Shown here: positions 36,758 through 44,911 of the stretch, piece after piece | How positions within the stretch are numbered: the stretch's first letter is position 1 | Layout of the letters: the number at the start of each line of letters is the position of its first letter | Made by a program: the position numbers and the translations under genes | Notes under the pieces: generated by a model | What the model saw: the letters and a program-made list of their open reading frames with translations, nothing else | What the model was told of the DNA's origin: nothing | Database searches by the model: none | NCBI RefSeq assembly: GCF_003752025.1 | Contig: NZ_RJKR01000006.1 | Location: 531,466 to 595,465 of the forward strand | Direction: 5' to 3' | DNA: 64,000 nucleotides | DNA from: Curtobacterium sp. PhB115 | Lineage (GTDB): Bacteria; Actinomycetota; Actinomycetes; Actinomycetales; Microbacteriaceae

Positions 36758-37945
36758 TCAGAACTGCGGTGCCTGACGGCGGCCACTGCGTGCGGCGAAC
36801 GCGTCGAGTGCGTCGATGACCTCGAGGTTCACCCAGATGCGGTTCCGGCGTTTCGAGTTCCCGGAGCGGAGGACGCCACGTTCGACGAGCTGCTCGAAGG
36901 CGTTCCCGATGGCGGGTGCACTCGCGCCCGTGCGCTCCGCGGCCAGCCGGGCGTTGAGCACCGGGTGTTCCACGGACAGTTCGACGATCTTCCGCGCGGT
37001 CGCGTCGGAGCGCAGGCCCCGGAGTCGTCCCTCCCAGGCGTCGCCCAGCGCACGGATGTCGCGTGCGAGGTGCTCGGCATTGCGGAGCCCGGCGATGGAA
37101 GCGGCCGAGAACACGTCGACGATCGCCGAGGGGTCTCCGCGACGGTACGCGCCGAGGCCGTCGAAGTACGCGTCGAGGTCCGTCAGGATCCCGCTGCTGA
37201 CGGGGATGGTGAGGTGCCGGAGCAACCCGCCGCGCCGGAGGATCGCCTGCACGAGGGCTCGCCCGGTCCGTCCGTTGCCGTCGGGGAACGGGTGGATCGT
37301 CTCGAACTGCGCGTGTGCGATCGCCGCCTGGACGAGCAGAGGCAGGTCCGTGCGTCTGGTGAACGCGAAGAGATCGTCCATCGCTGTGGCGACGCGGTCC
37401 TGGTGGGGTGGAACGAACACCGCGAGGTGCGGGAGTGCTCCGCCGATCCAGACCTGCTCGTTGCGGTACCGCCCGACGAGGTCGGGCGTCACATCGTCGA
37501 GCAGCTCGCGGTGCATCGCGATGATCGTCTCGTCCCCGATGTCGTCCGCGAGTGCGATCGCAGCTTCCATCGCCCGGACGTTCCGGACGATCTGCGGGGC
37601 GTTCCCCGTGATCCGCTCGTCGATCTCGGCTTCCGAGATCGCGCGCGCGCCGGCAGTCAGGTGCTCGATCTCGGAACTCGACGCGGATTCGCTGCGGAGG
37701 AGCACGCCCGAGAACGGCGCAGGGAAGGCCTCGTACTCGGCGTCGAACCGCGTGATGGCACGAGCGGCGTCGTCCGCCTCGGCCAGGGTCGCCGGTGGGA
37801 GGGAGAACACCGACTCGGCGATGCGAGCCGGAACAGCGGCCCGGTAGGGGCGGGCTCGCAGGTCCGCTTCGCGCCGGGACACGAGGTCCCAGTCGTCCGG
37901 ACGCGGGAGCATGCGCTCGTCCCAGGACAGTTCCGTCCCTGCCAT
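36758..37945 (-). CDS. Fic-family protein with winged-helix C-terminus
   Basis: Fic AMP-transferase-like protein of 395 residues. An N-terminal Fic_N domain carries an inhibitory-helix-like motif SSSEIE (89-94), where the glutamate is kept but the usual following Gly/Asn is His. The Fic core has the full catalytic motif HPFPDGNGR (218-226). The C-terminus (about 320-385, IVELSVEHPVLNARLAAERTG...) looks like a winged-helix DNA-binding domain. Such Fic-wHTH proteins are often self-modifying or autoregulatory. The start ATG is 9 nt after AAGGG. A perfect inverted repeat lies just upstream. No antitoxin partner is seen next to it. Confidence 0.9.
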   Translation of the reverse strand: MAGTELSWDERMLPRPDDWDLVSRREADLRARPYRAAVPARIAESVFSLPPATLAEADDAARAITRFDAEYEAFPAPFSGVLLRSESASSSEIEHLTAGARAISEAEIDERITGNAPQIVRNVRAMEAAIALADDIGDETIIAMHRELLDDVTPDLVGRYRNEQVWIGGALPHLAVFVPPHQDRVATAMDDLFAFTRRTDLPLLVQAAIAHAQFETIHPFPDGNGRTGRALVQAILRRGGLLRHLTIPVSSGILTDLDAYFDGLGAYRRGDPSAIVDVFSAASIAGLRNAEHLARDIRALGDAWEGRLRGLRSDATARKIVELSVEHPVLNARLAAERTGASAPAIGNAFEQLVERGVLRSGNSKRRNRIWVNLEVIDALDAFAARSGRRQAPQF

Positions 37946-37971
37946 GCTCGTGAACCCTTCATCGCCGCATT

Positions 37972-38006
37972 CCTTGTTGAAGGTTAGCTCGTAAACTTCA
38001 ACAAGG
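37972..38006. promoter_or_regulatory. perfect 11-bp inverted repeat upstream of the Fic gene
   Basis: CCTTGTTGAAG (37972-37982) and CTTCAACAAGG (37996-38006) flank a 13-bp AT-richer centre, 27 bp before the Fic start codon. It fits an operator for a dimeric winged-helix protein; the Fic protein itself or the neighbouring TetR are candidates. Confidence 0.7.
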
Positions 38007-38024
38007 GGGAGGTCCGGCCAAGGA

Positions 38025-38666
38025 TCAGGACGGATCGAGGGCGGACGCGTCGAGGCCGACGGCCCGGGCGATCGTCGAGCGGACGAGGCCCTCGCGGGTC
38101 GGACGATCGAGGTAGTCGACGAGGGCGTACCCGTTCGTGGCGTCGACGAGGGCGAAGAGCAGTCGACCGACGGCATCCGGGTCGTCGGTGCGCAGCACGC
38201 CGTCGCGGACCCCCTCGGAGACGACCGAGGTCGCGAGGAGCTGCCACTCGTCCATGACGTCCCGAGCGGCCGCCGCCAGTGCCGCGTTCGACCGGCCGAT
38301 GCTCCACGCATCGGCCCACAGTGTCGCGACGTCGTCCCGGGCGGGGTCGGCGATGCAGGCGAGCAGGGTGCGGAGTCGTCCGACCGGTCCGCCGTCGTGC
38401 ACCCCGCCGTCGTTCGCCCCGCCGACGATCCCGCGGACCTCGGCGACCTCGGTGCTCGCCACGGTGCGGAAGGTCTCGCCCACCAGGTCTTCCATGTTCG
38501 GCCGGTAGTGCGCGACGAGTGACGGAGCGACGCCGATCGACGCCGCGACCCCGCGCAACGTGACGCCGGCGAGGCCCTCGGCGCGGGCGACGTCGATCGC
38601 GGCGGCGGTGATCTGGGCCTCACGCTCGGCCGGGCTCAGGCGCCGGCGGGCCGGTGTCGTCGGCAT
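38025..38666 (-). CDS. TetR/AcrR-family transcriptional regulator
   Basis: A 213-residue regulator. The N-terminal helix-turn-helix is clear (REAQITAAAIDVARAEGLAGVTLRGVAASIGVAPSLVAHYR, about 13-53). The C-terminal region resembles the TetR_C dimerisation/ligand domain seen in BetI-like proteins, with WADAWSIGRSN. The internal ATG is chosen because the protein then begins close to the DNA-binding domain, as usual. It starts 20 bp after the pucR stop in the same direction, so it may be co-expressed and part of polyamine control. The ligand is unknown. Confidence 0.87.
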   Translation of the reverse strand: MPTTPARRRLSPAEREAQITAAAIDVARAEGLAGVTLRGVAASIGVAPSLVAHYRPNMEDLVGETFRTVASTEVAEVRGIVGGANDGGVHDGGPVGRLRTLLACIADPARDDVATLWADAWSIGRSNAALAAAARDVMDEWQLLATSVVSEGVRDGVLRTDDPDAVGRLLFALVDATNGYALVDYLDRPTREGLVRSTIARAVGLDASALDPS

Positions 38667-38686
38667 CGTCCCACCGTATCCGCGCC

Positions 38687-40222
38687 TCACACGCCCTCGA
38701 CGACGAAGGCGGCCCAGAGGTCGGCACGGGTGGCGAAGGCGGAGAGGTCACGGTCGAGCAGTCGTCCGGCGTGCTCCACGCGGGCCCGGGCGGTGTGCCG
38801 GTGGACGCCGAGGGTCTGCGCGGCGCGGTCGTACTCGCAGTTCTCCTCGAGCCAGGTGCGGACGGTCTTGGTGAGCTCGGTGCCGGCGGCGCGGTCGTGA
38901 TCGCGCAGGGGAGCGAGGACGGCGCGTGCGACCGCTCCGGCGTCCACGTCGACGTGGGCGAGGTGTGCGAGGACGCCCTCGCGGGCCAGGTCGCCGAACT
39001 CGGTGGTTCCCGGGCGTCCCTCGCGTCGGCGGTCGAGTGCCTGCACGGCCTCGGTGCGGGCGCGGCCGAACGACCGGTACGCGGCACCGTCGGACAGTCC
39101 GGCGCGCAGGTCGAAACGGCCGACGAGGTCGTCGACGATCCCGGTGTCGTCGGCGTTCACGCAGAGGAAGAGGGCGTCGTCGACGGCGAAGAAGAGCTGC
39201 CCGGGTCGGTCCTGCACCCAGAGCTCGAGCAGGTCGACGACGGTGTCGAGGTCCTGGTCGTCGACGTCGAGCGCCGCGATCCGGACGGGTTCGGCGGGCA
39301 GCGGCCCCCAGACCTCGCGCGACGTGGACTGCACGACCTCGGGGTCGCCCACCGACAGCATCGTGAGCAGCCCGGTGCGGAGGAGTCCTCGGGCCCTGGC
39401 CAGCTCGCGGTTCTGCTGCAGGGCGAGGCCGGCGAGGGCGATGACGGCGGTGACGACCTCGCGGCCGGCACGGTCGAGCGCCCCGCCGTTCGCGATCGCG
39501 AGCACGCCGCTGAGGTGTCCGCCGCTGCCGAGCGTCTGCAGCGTGAAGCCGGTGTGGTGGTCGGTCGTGACCGGCAGGCTCGCCCGAGCTCCGGCCCGCA
39601 GCAGGCGGAGCGCCTCGTCGCGCAGGAGCTCGAGGTCGGCCGCCGGGACGCCGTCCGTCGGGTGTCCGCGGTCGAGGCGACCGGAGACGTCGAACAGGCC
39701 GACCCACCCGTCGAGCTGCCGGGACAGCTCGGCGATGGTCGCTCCGAGTCCGTCCGGACGCATCGCGGCGAGCGAGATGGCGCGCTGCGCGGCGAGGGCC
39801 CAGGCGTTCCGGGCGTTCGCGTCCCGGGCGACGGCGTCGGCGTTCGCCTGCGCGACCGCGATGAACGAAGTCTCGTACGGCACCTCGAACAGCGGGAGCC
39901 CGTGGCGCTCGCACGCCGTGACGAGCGCGTCGGGTGTGCCGGCCCGCACGACCTCGGTGCCGAACCCGAGCGCGACGACGCCGCGGTCCACCAGGCGCCG
40001 GACGTAGGCGTCGGCGACCTCGTCGGGGACCACGGCCTCGGTCCCGAACTGGGTGCCGGTGGTGAGGAGCCCCTGTCCGGCGGCGAGGAACCGCGTCGGG
40101 TCCTCGAGGTCCGAACTGTGCAGCCAGGAGAGCGGGGCATCGAGGGCGTCCGCGTCCGACCCGGTCAGCTGACGCAGACGCAGATCGGCACGGTGCAGGA
40201 GGGATCGCAGCGTCGCGGGCAT
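38687..40222 (-). CDS. PucR-family transcriptional regulator
   Basis: A 511-residue regulator divergent from gabT. The N-terminal PucR-type domain (about 1-130) carries LTTGTQFGTE and VPDEVADAYVRRLVDRGVVALGFG. A central GGDEF-like/CdaR region follows. The C-terminal helix-turn-helix (about 455-495) reads ENCEYDRAAQTLGVHRHTARAR. PucR relatives control purine, proline and GABA/polyamine catabolism in Gram-positives, and the position suggests control of gabT-gabD and the oxidase. The TGTACACGGCGG element in the 92-bp divergent gap is a candidate binding site. Confidence 0.88.
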   Translation of the reverse strand: MPATLRSLLHRADLRLRQLTGSDADALDAPLSWLHSSDLEDPTRFLAAGQGLLTTGTQFGTEAVVPDEVADAYVRRLVDRGVVALGFGTEVVRAGTPDALVTACERHGLPLFEVPYETSFIAVAQANADAVARDANARNAWALAAQRAISLAAMRPDGLGATIAELSRQLDGWVGLFDVSGRLDRGHPTDGVPAADLELLRDEALRLLRAGARASLPVTTDHHTGFTLQTLGSGGHLSGVLAIANGGALDRAGREVVTAVIALAGLALQQNRELARARGLLRTGLLTMLSVGDPEVVQSTSREVWGPLPAEPVRIAALDVDDQDLDTVVDLLELWVQDRPGQLFFAVDDALFLCVNADDTGIVDDLVGRFDLRAGLSDGAAYRSFGRARTEAVQALDRRREGRPGTTEFGDLAREGVLAHLAHVDVDAGAVARAVLAPLRDHDRAAGTELTKTVRTWLEENCEYDRAAQTLGVHRHTARARVEHAGRLLDRDLSAFATRADLWAAFVVEGV

Positions 40223-40262
40223 GACCGCACCCTATCCGCCGAGGCGACCAGCGCCCGGTTCG

Positions 40263-40275
40263 GTGTACACGGCGG
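40263..40275. promoter_or_regulatory. TGTACACGGCGG motif in the pucR-gabT gap
   Basis: GTGTACACGGCGG lies between the divergent pucR and gabT genes. The same 12-mer TGTACACGGCGG recurs at 47870-47881 upstream of the APC permease gene, with a further half-like TGTACAGGACGG at 47848. A shared operator is plausible. Confidence 0.5.
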
Positions 40276-40314
40276 ACAGTGGGCCGGGCTGGTCGCGGCT
40301 CCTACCATCGCCGC

Positions 40315-41676
40315 ATGTCCTCCACCGCAGCACCCTCGATCAGTGCGCCCACCGGCGGCCCCTCGCTGCCCCAGGAACGACGGCTCGTCACGGCCGTCCC
40401 CGGTCCGCGATCGCGCGAGCTCATGGCGCGGAAGGCCGGTGCCGTCGCGGCCGGGGTCGGCGTCGCCGTGCCGATCGCCGTCGTCGCGGCCGGCGGCGGG
40501 GTCGTGGTGGACGCGGACGACAACTCCTTCGTCGACCTCGGCTCCGGCATCGCGGTGACGAGCGTCGGCAACGCGCACCCCGGCGTGGTCGCAGCCGTCA
40601 CCGAGCAGGTCCAGGCCTTCACGCACACGTGCTTCACGATCGCCGCGTACGACGGCTACGTGGCCGTCGCCGAGGCGCTCAACCGGCTGACCCCCGGCGA
40701 CCACGAGAAGCGCACGGCCCTGTTCAACTCGGGCGCCGAGGCGGTCGAGAACGCCGTGAAGATCGCCCGCAAGCACACCGGTCGGCAGGCCGTCGTGGTG
40801 TTCGACCACGCGTACCACGGCCGCACGAACCTCACGATGGCGCTCACCGCGAAGAACCAGCCCTACAAGGACGGCTTCGGTCCCTTCGCACCAGAGGTGT
40901 ACCGCGTCCCGATGTCCTACCCCTTGCACGACGGGCTCACCGGCCCCGAGGCGGCCAAGCGCGCGATCAGCCAGATCGAGAAGCAGGTCGGCGCCACGAA
41001 CACCGCAGCGGTGCTCATCGAGCCGATCCAGGGCGAGGGCGGCTTCGTCGTGCCGGCACCGGGGTTCCTCGGCGCGCTGTCCGAGTGGACCACCGCGAAC
41101 GGTGTCGTGTTCATCGCCGACGAGGTGCAGACCGGCTTCGCCCGCACCGGGGCCATGTTCGCCAGCGAGCACGAGGGGATCGTCCCCGACGTCGTCACGA
41201 CCGCGAAGGGGATGGCGGGCGGGCTGCCGCTGTCCGCCGTGACCGGCCGCGCGGAGATCATGGACTCCGCGCACGTCGGCGGGCTCGGCGGCACCTACGG
41301 CGGCAACCCGATCGCCTGCGCCGCAGCGCTCGCCGCGATCGACGCCTTCGAGCACGACGGGCTGATCGAGCGTGCGACGGCGATCGGGGACATCCTGCTC
41401 GACACGCTCCGGGCCGCCAAGGCCCGCGACCCGCGCATCGGTGACGTCCGCGGTCGCGGTGCGATGGTCGCGATGGAACTCGTCGACCCGGCGACCGGTG
41501 ACCCGGACCCCGGGCTCACGGGGCGGGTGGTCCGGTCAGCGTTCGAGCACGGCGTCATCGCGCTCACCGCCGGCACCTACGGCAACGTCGTCCGGTTCCT
41601 GCCGCCGCTGTCGATCGACGACGCGCTGCTCCGCGACGGGTTGTCCGTCGTCCTCGACGGGCTGGCCGCGTCGTGA
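40315..41676 (+). CDS. gabT: 4-aminobutyrate aminotransferase
   Basis: Class III PLP enzyme of 453 residues that transfers the amino group of GABA to 2-oxoglutarate, yielding succinate semialdehyde and glutamate. Visible are FNSGAEAVENAVKIARKHTGR (phosphate-binding), HAYHGRTNLTMALT, FIADEVQTGFARTG and the Schiff-base lysine in TTAKGMAGGLPLSAV. It is the first gene of a three-gene operon with gabD and the amine oxidase; the gabD GTG overlaps its stop. It is slightly longer than typical because of an N-terminal leader. Confidence 0.95.
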   Translation: MSSTAAPSISAPTGGPSLPQERRLVTAVPGPRSRELMARKAGAVAAGVGVAVPIAVVAAGGGVVVDADDNSFVDLGSGIAVTSVGNAHPGVVAAVTEQVQAFTHTCFTIAAYDGYVAVAEALNRLTPGDHEKRTALFNSGAEAVENAVKIARKHTGRQAVVVFDHAYHGRTNLTMALTAKNQPYKDGFGPFAPEVYRVPMSYPLHDGLTGPEAAKRAISQIEKQVGATNTAAVLIEPIQGEGGFVVPAPGFLGALSEWTTANGVVFIADEVQTGFARTGAMFASEHEGIVPDVVTTAKGMAGGLPLSAVTGRAEIMDSAHVGGLGGTYGGNPIACAAALAAIDAFEHDGLIERATAIGDILLDTLRAAKARDPRIGDVRGRGAMVAMELVDPATGDPDPGLTGRVVRSAFEHGVIALTAGTYGNVVRFLPPLSIDDALLRDGLSVVLDGLAAS

Positions 41677-43247
41677 CCGCGACGAGCGCCACGACCGCCT
41701 GGCCGTCCGTCCCCGACGCGACCGGACCCGCTGCGGAACAGGCCGTGCTCGACCGCGTCCCCACGGGCCTCCTGGTCGACGGCACCTGGCGGCCGGCAGC
41801 GGACGACGCGACCTTCGCCGTCGTCGACCCCGCCACCGGCGAGACGCTCCTGCACATCGCCGACGCCTCGCCGGAGGACGGCGGGAAAGCACTCGACGCC
41901 GCGGTCGCGGCGCGACACGGCTGGGCGACCACACCGCCGCGGCAGCGCGCCGAGGTCCTCCGCCGGGCGTTCGACCTGCTGCAGGAACGCCGTGAGGAGT
42001 TCGCACTCCTGATGACGCTGGAGATGGGCAAGCCCCTCGCCGAAGCGCGCGGCGAGGTCGCGTACGGCGGCGAGTTCCTCCGCTGGTTCTCCGAGGAGGC
42101 CGTCCGCATCGGAGGCTCGTACGGCACGAACCCGGAGGGCACCGGGCGTGCGATCGTCACCCACAAGCCGGTCGGGCCCGCGTACCTGATCACCCCCTGG
42201 AACTTCCCCCTCGCGATGGCGACGCGCAAGATCGCTCCCGCACTCGCCGCCGGGTGCACGGTGGTCGTGAAGCCCGCGGAACTCACCCCGTTGACGACCC
42301 TGCTCCTCGCCGACCTGCTCGTCGAAGCCGGGGTGCCGGCCGGGGTCGTGAACGTCGTCCCGACGACCCGCGCCGCCGCGGTGTCGGAGCCGGTCATCAG
42401 CGACCCCCGGCTCCGGAAGCTGTCGTTCACCGGATCGACCCCGGTCGGACGGACCCTGCTCGCGCAGGCGGCCACCACCGTGCTCCGGACGAGCATGGAG
42501 CTCGGCGGCAACGCCCCGTTCCTGGTCTTCGAGGACGCGGACCTGGACCTCGCGATCGAGGGAGCGCTCGCCGCGAAGTTCCGGAACACCGGACAGGCGT
42601 GCACCGCCGCGAACCGGTTCCTCGTGCACGAGGACGTCGCCGACGAGTTCGCGCGGCGCATCACCGAGCGGGTCGCCGCGATGCACGTCGGACGGGGGAC
42701 CGAGGACGGCGTCGCCATCGGACCGCTCATCGACGACCGGGCGGTCGACAAGGCGCACCGCCTGGTGACCGACGCACTCGACCGCGGCGCGACGCTCCGC
42801 ACCGGCGGACACCCGGTCGACGGCCCCGGCACCTTCTACGCCCCGACCGTCCTGACCGACGTGCAGCCCGGCAGTGACCTGCTGCGCGACGAGATCTTCG
42901 GGCCCGTGCTCGCCATCCGGACGTTCCGCACCGAGGACGAGGCCGTGGCCGCCGCGAACGACACCGAGTACGGTCTGGTCGGCTACGCGTTCACCGAGGA
43001 CCCGGCCCGCGGACAGCGACTGATGGAGCGGCTCGAGACCGGGATGCTCGGCCTGAACACCGGCGTGGTGTCCAACGCATCGGCCCCGTTCGGTGGCGTG
43101 AAGCAGTCCGGCCTCGGGCGTGAGGGCGGCGGCGAGGGCATCGCCGAGTACCTCGAGACCATGTACACGCTGACCCCGGACCCGTTCCGCGGACGGGGAA
43201 CAGCAGCGACCACAGCACCAGCCACGACCGAAGGAGCAGCACGATGA
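41673..43247 (+). CDS. gabD: succinate-semialdehyde dehydrogenase
   Basis: NAD(P)-dependent aldehyde dehydrogenase of 524 residues that completes GABA breakdown to succinate. Catalytic glutamate in MELGGNAPFLVF, catalytic cysteine in GQACTAANRF, the cofactor region PWNFPLAMATRKIAPALAAG and the C-terminal PFGGVKQSGLGREGG are all present. About 30 residues longer at the N-terminus than usual. GTG start coupled to gabT (GTGA) and stop coupled to the downstream amine oxidase gene (ATGA). A second, different aldehyde dehydrogenase at 44912 may overlap in function. Confidence 0.93.
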   Translation: MTATSATTAWPSVPDATGPAAEQAVLDRVPTGLLVDGTWRPAADDATFAVVDPATGETLLHIADASPEDGGKALDAAVAARHGWATTPPRQRAEVLRRAFDLLQERREEFALLMTLEMGKPLAEARGEVAYGGEFLRWFSEEAVRIGGSYGTNPEGTGRAIVTHKPVGPAYLITPWNFPLAMATRKIAPALAAGCTVVVKPAELTPLTTLLLADLLVEAGVPAGVVNVVPTTRAAAVSEPVISDPRLRKLSFTGSTPVGRTLLAQAATTVLRTSMELGGNAPFLVFEDADLDLAIEGALAAKFRNTGQACTAANRFLVHEDVADEFARRITERVAAMHVGRGTEDGVAIGPLIDDRAVDKAHRLVTDALDRGATLRTGGHPVDGPGTFYAPTVLTDVQPGSDLLRDEIFGPVLAIRTFRTEDEAVAAANDTEYGLVGYAFTEDPARGQRLMERLETGMLGLNTGVVSNASAPFGGVKQSGLGREGGGEGIAEYLETMYTLTPDPFRGRGTAATTAPATTEGAAR

Positions 43248-44632
43248 CCGAACGCGACGTCGTCATCATCGGAGCCGGGGTCACCGGCCTCACCGCCGCG
43301 AACCGCCTCCGGGCCGCGGGGCTCAGCGTCGCCGTGCTCGAGGCGCGGGACCGCGTCGGTGGCCGCACCTGGACGAACGACGTCGACGGTGTGACCCTCG
43401 AGATCGGCGGGCAGTGGGTGTCGCCGGACCAGACCGCGCTGCTCGAGACCCTCGACGAGCTCGGCCTGGACACGTACGACCGGTACCGCGAGGGCTCCAG
43501 CGTCTACATCGACGCCGACGGCACGCGCACCGAGTACACCGGCGACGTCTTCCCGCTCCCCGAGGCGACCGCGAACGAGATCGAGCGCCTCGTCGCCCTC
43601 GTCGACACGTACGTCGCGAAGGTCGACCCGGACCGCCCGTGGGACTCCCCGGACGCCCGCGCACTCGACGAGGTGTCGTTCCGGCAGTGGCTGCACACCC
43701 TGAGCGAGGACCGCGTCGCGACGGAGAACATCGAGCTCTTCATCGCCGGGGCCATGCTCACCAAGCCCGCCCACGCCTTCTCGGCCCTGCAGGCGCTCCT
43801 GATGGCGGCATCGGCGGGCAGCTTCGAGAACCTCGTCGACGCCGACTTCATCCTGGACAAGCGGGTCGTCGGCGGCATGCAGCAGGTGTCGGAGCGGCTC
43901 GCCGAGCGCCTGGGCGACGACGTGCACCTGAACGCTCCGGTCCGCACCCTGCGGTGGGACGACGACGGCGTCGTGGCGCTCGCCGACGGCGGCATCGAGG
44001 TCCGGGCGCGCCGGGCCCTCGTCGCCGTGCCGCCGCCCCTGTACTCGCGGATCTCGTACGAGCCGCCGCTGCCCCGCCGCCAGCACCAGCTGCACCAGCA
44101 CCTGTCGATGGGCTTCGTCATCAAGGTGCACGCCGTCTACGACCGGCCGTTCTGGCGTGGGACGGGGCTCTCCGGCACCGCCTTCAGCCCCTACGAACTC
44201 GTGCACGAGGCCTACGACAACACCACCCACGGCTCCGAGCAGGGGACCCTCGTCGGGTTCATCTCCGACCAGCACGCCGACGACGTGTTCGCGCTCAGTG
44301 CCGAGGAGCGGAAGGCCCGGGTCCTCGCGTCCCTCGCCCACTACTACGGTGACGAGGCCCTGCGCCCCGTCGTCTACTACGAGAGCGACTGGGGCACCGA
44401 GGAGTGGACTCGCGGCGCGTACGCAGCGAGCTTCGACCTCGGTGGTCTGGTCCGCTACGGCGCCGACCAGCGTGCGGCCGTCGGCCCGATCCGGTTCGCG
44501 TCGAGCGACCTCGCCGGGCACGGCTACCAGCACGTCGACGGCGCGGTCCGCATCGGACGTGCGGTCGCCGAGGAGATCCTGACTGCGACCCCGGTCGCCG
44601 CCGGATCCGGTGCCGCCGGGTCGTCCGTCTGA
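43244..44632 (+). CDS. puo: flavin monoamine oxidase, putrescine oxidase-like
   Basis: FAD amine oxidase of 462 residues, no signal peptide. N-terminal VVIIGAGVTGLTAANRLRAAG binds ADP and is followed by RVGGRTWTNDVDG. The C-terminal FAD segment SSDLAGHGYQHVDGAVRIG is conserved, and GTEEWTRGAYAASFDLGGL fits the putrescine oxidases of Micrococcus and Rhodococcus. The predicted reaction is putrescine plus oxygen to 4-aminobutanal, ammonia and peroxide. Operon position after gabT-gabD supports this. Other monoamines cannot be excluded. Confidence 0.85.
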   Translation: MTERDVVIIGAGVTGLTAANRLRAAGLSVAVLEARDRVGGRTWTNDVDGVTLEIGGQWVSPDQTALLETLDELGLDTYDRYREGSSVYIDADGTRTEYTGDVFPLPEATANEIERLVALVDTYVAKVDPDRPWDSPDARALDEVSFRQWLHTLSEDRVATENIELFIAGAMLTKPAHAFSALQALLMAASAGSFENLVDADFILDKRVVGGMQQVSERLAERLGDDVHLNAPVRTLRWDDDGVVALADGGIEVRARRALVAVPPPLYSRISYEPPLPRRQHQLHQHLSMGFVIKVHAVYDRPFWRGTGLSGTAFSPYELVHEAYDNTTHGSEQGTLVGFISDQHADDVFALSAEERKARVLASLAHYYGDEALRPVVYYESDWGTEEWTRGAYAASFDLGGLVRYGADQRAAVGPIRFASSDLAGHGYQHVDGAVRIGRAVAEEILTATPVAAGSGAAGSSV

Positions 44633-44668
44633 ACGGGCGCAGCGACGGCCGCGCGTAGCGTCCGCACC

Positions 44669-44827
44669 ATGAGCGACTCGACAGCGAACGGATCCAGCGA
44701 CCCCACGAAGGACCAGGAGCAGTACACCGAGGACCTGCCGGACGGGTCGCCCTCGGGCGACGCCACGGAGGACCCGCAGCAGGACAGCGACACGGATTCC
44801 GGCGGCGAGCCCGCCGACCCGCAGTAG
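44669..44827 (+). CDS. small acidic hypothetical protein (52 residues)
   Basis: Short frame starting MSDSTANGSSDPTKDQEQYTED and ending GGEPADPQ. It is rich in Asp, Glu, Ser, Thr and Pro, with no hydrophobic segment, so it is probably disordered. The ATG is 36 bp after the oxidase stop, without a strong ribosome-binding site. It is directly followed by a perfect 42-nt palindrome that can terminate transcription. Similar tiny acidic proteins are common in Microbacteriaceae; the function is unknown. Confidence 0.55.
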   Translation: MSDSTANGSSDPTKDQEQYTEDLPDGSPSGDATEDPQQDSDTDSGGEPADPQ

Positions 44828-44842
44828 CGGGGACCGGACGAC

Positions 44843-44884
44843 GGACTGGAGGCGCGGTGCCAGCTGGCACCGCGCCTCCAGTCC
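44843..44884. terminator. perfect 42-nt palindrome, bidirectional terminator, family copy 2
   Basis: Two 21-bp perfect arms meet at AGCT. It sits between convergent genes (small acidic protein to the right, aldehyde dehydrogenase to the left) and shares the CGGTGCCAGC centre and arm layout of the copy at 25678. Confidence 0.85.
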
Positions 44885-44911
44885 GGTCTGCAGCCGGCCC
44901 CAGGACGTCCG

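Noticed and set aside
36758..38666. Fic plus TetR as a toxin-antitoxin pair
   Set aside because: Fic antitoxins are small FicA-like proteins or internal helices; the TetR gene is a normal regulator and is more likely part of the pucR transcript.
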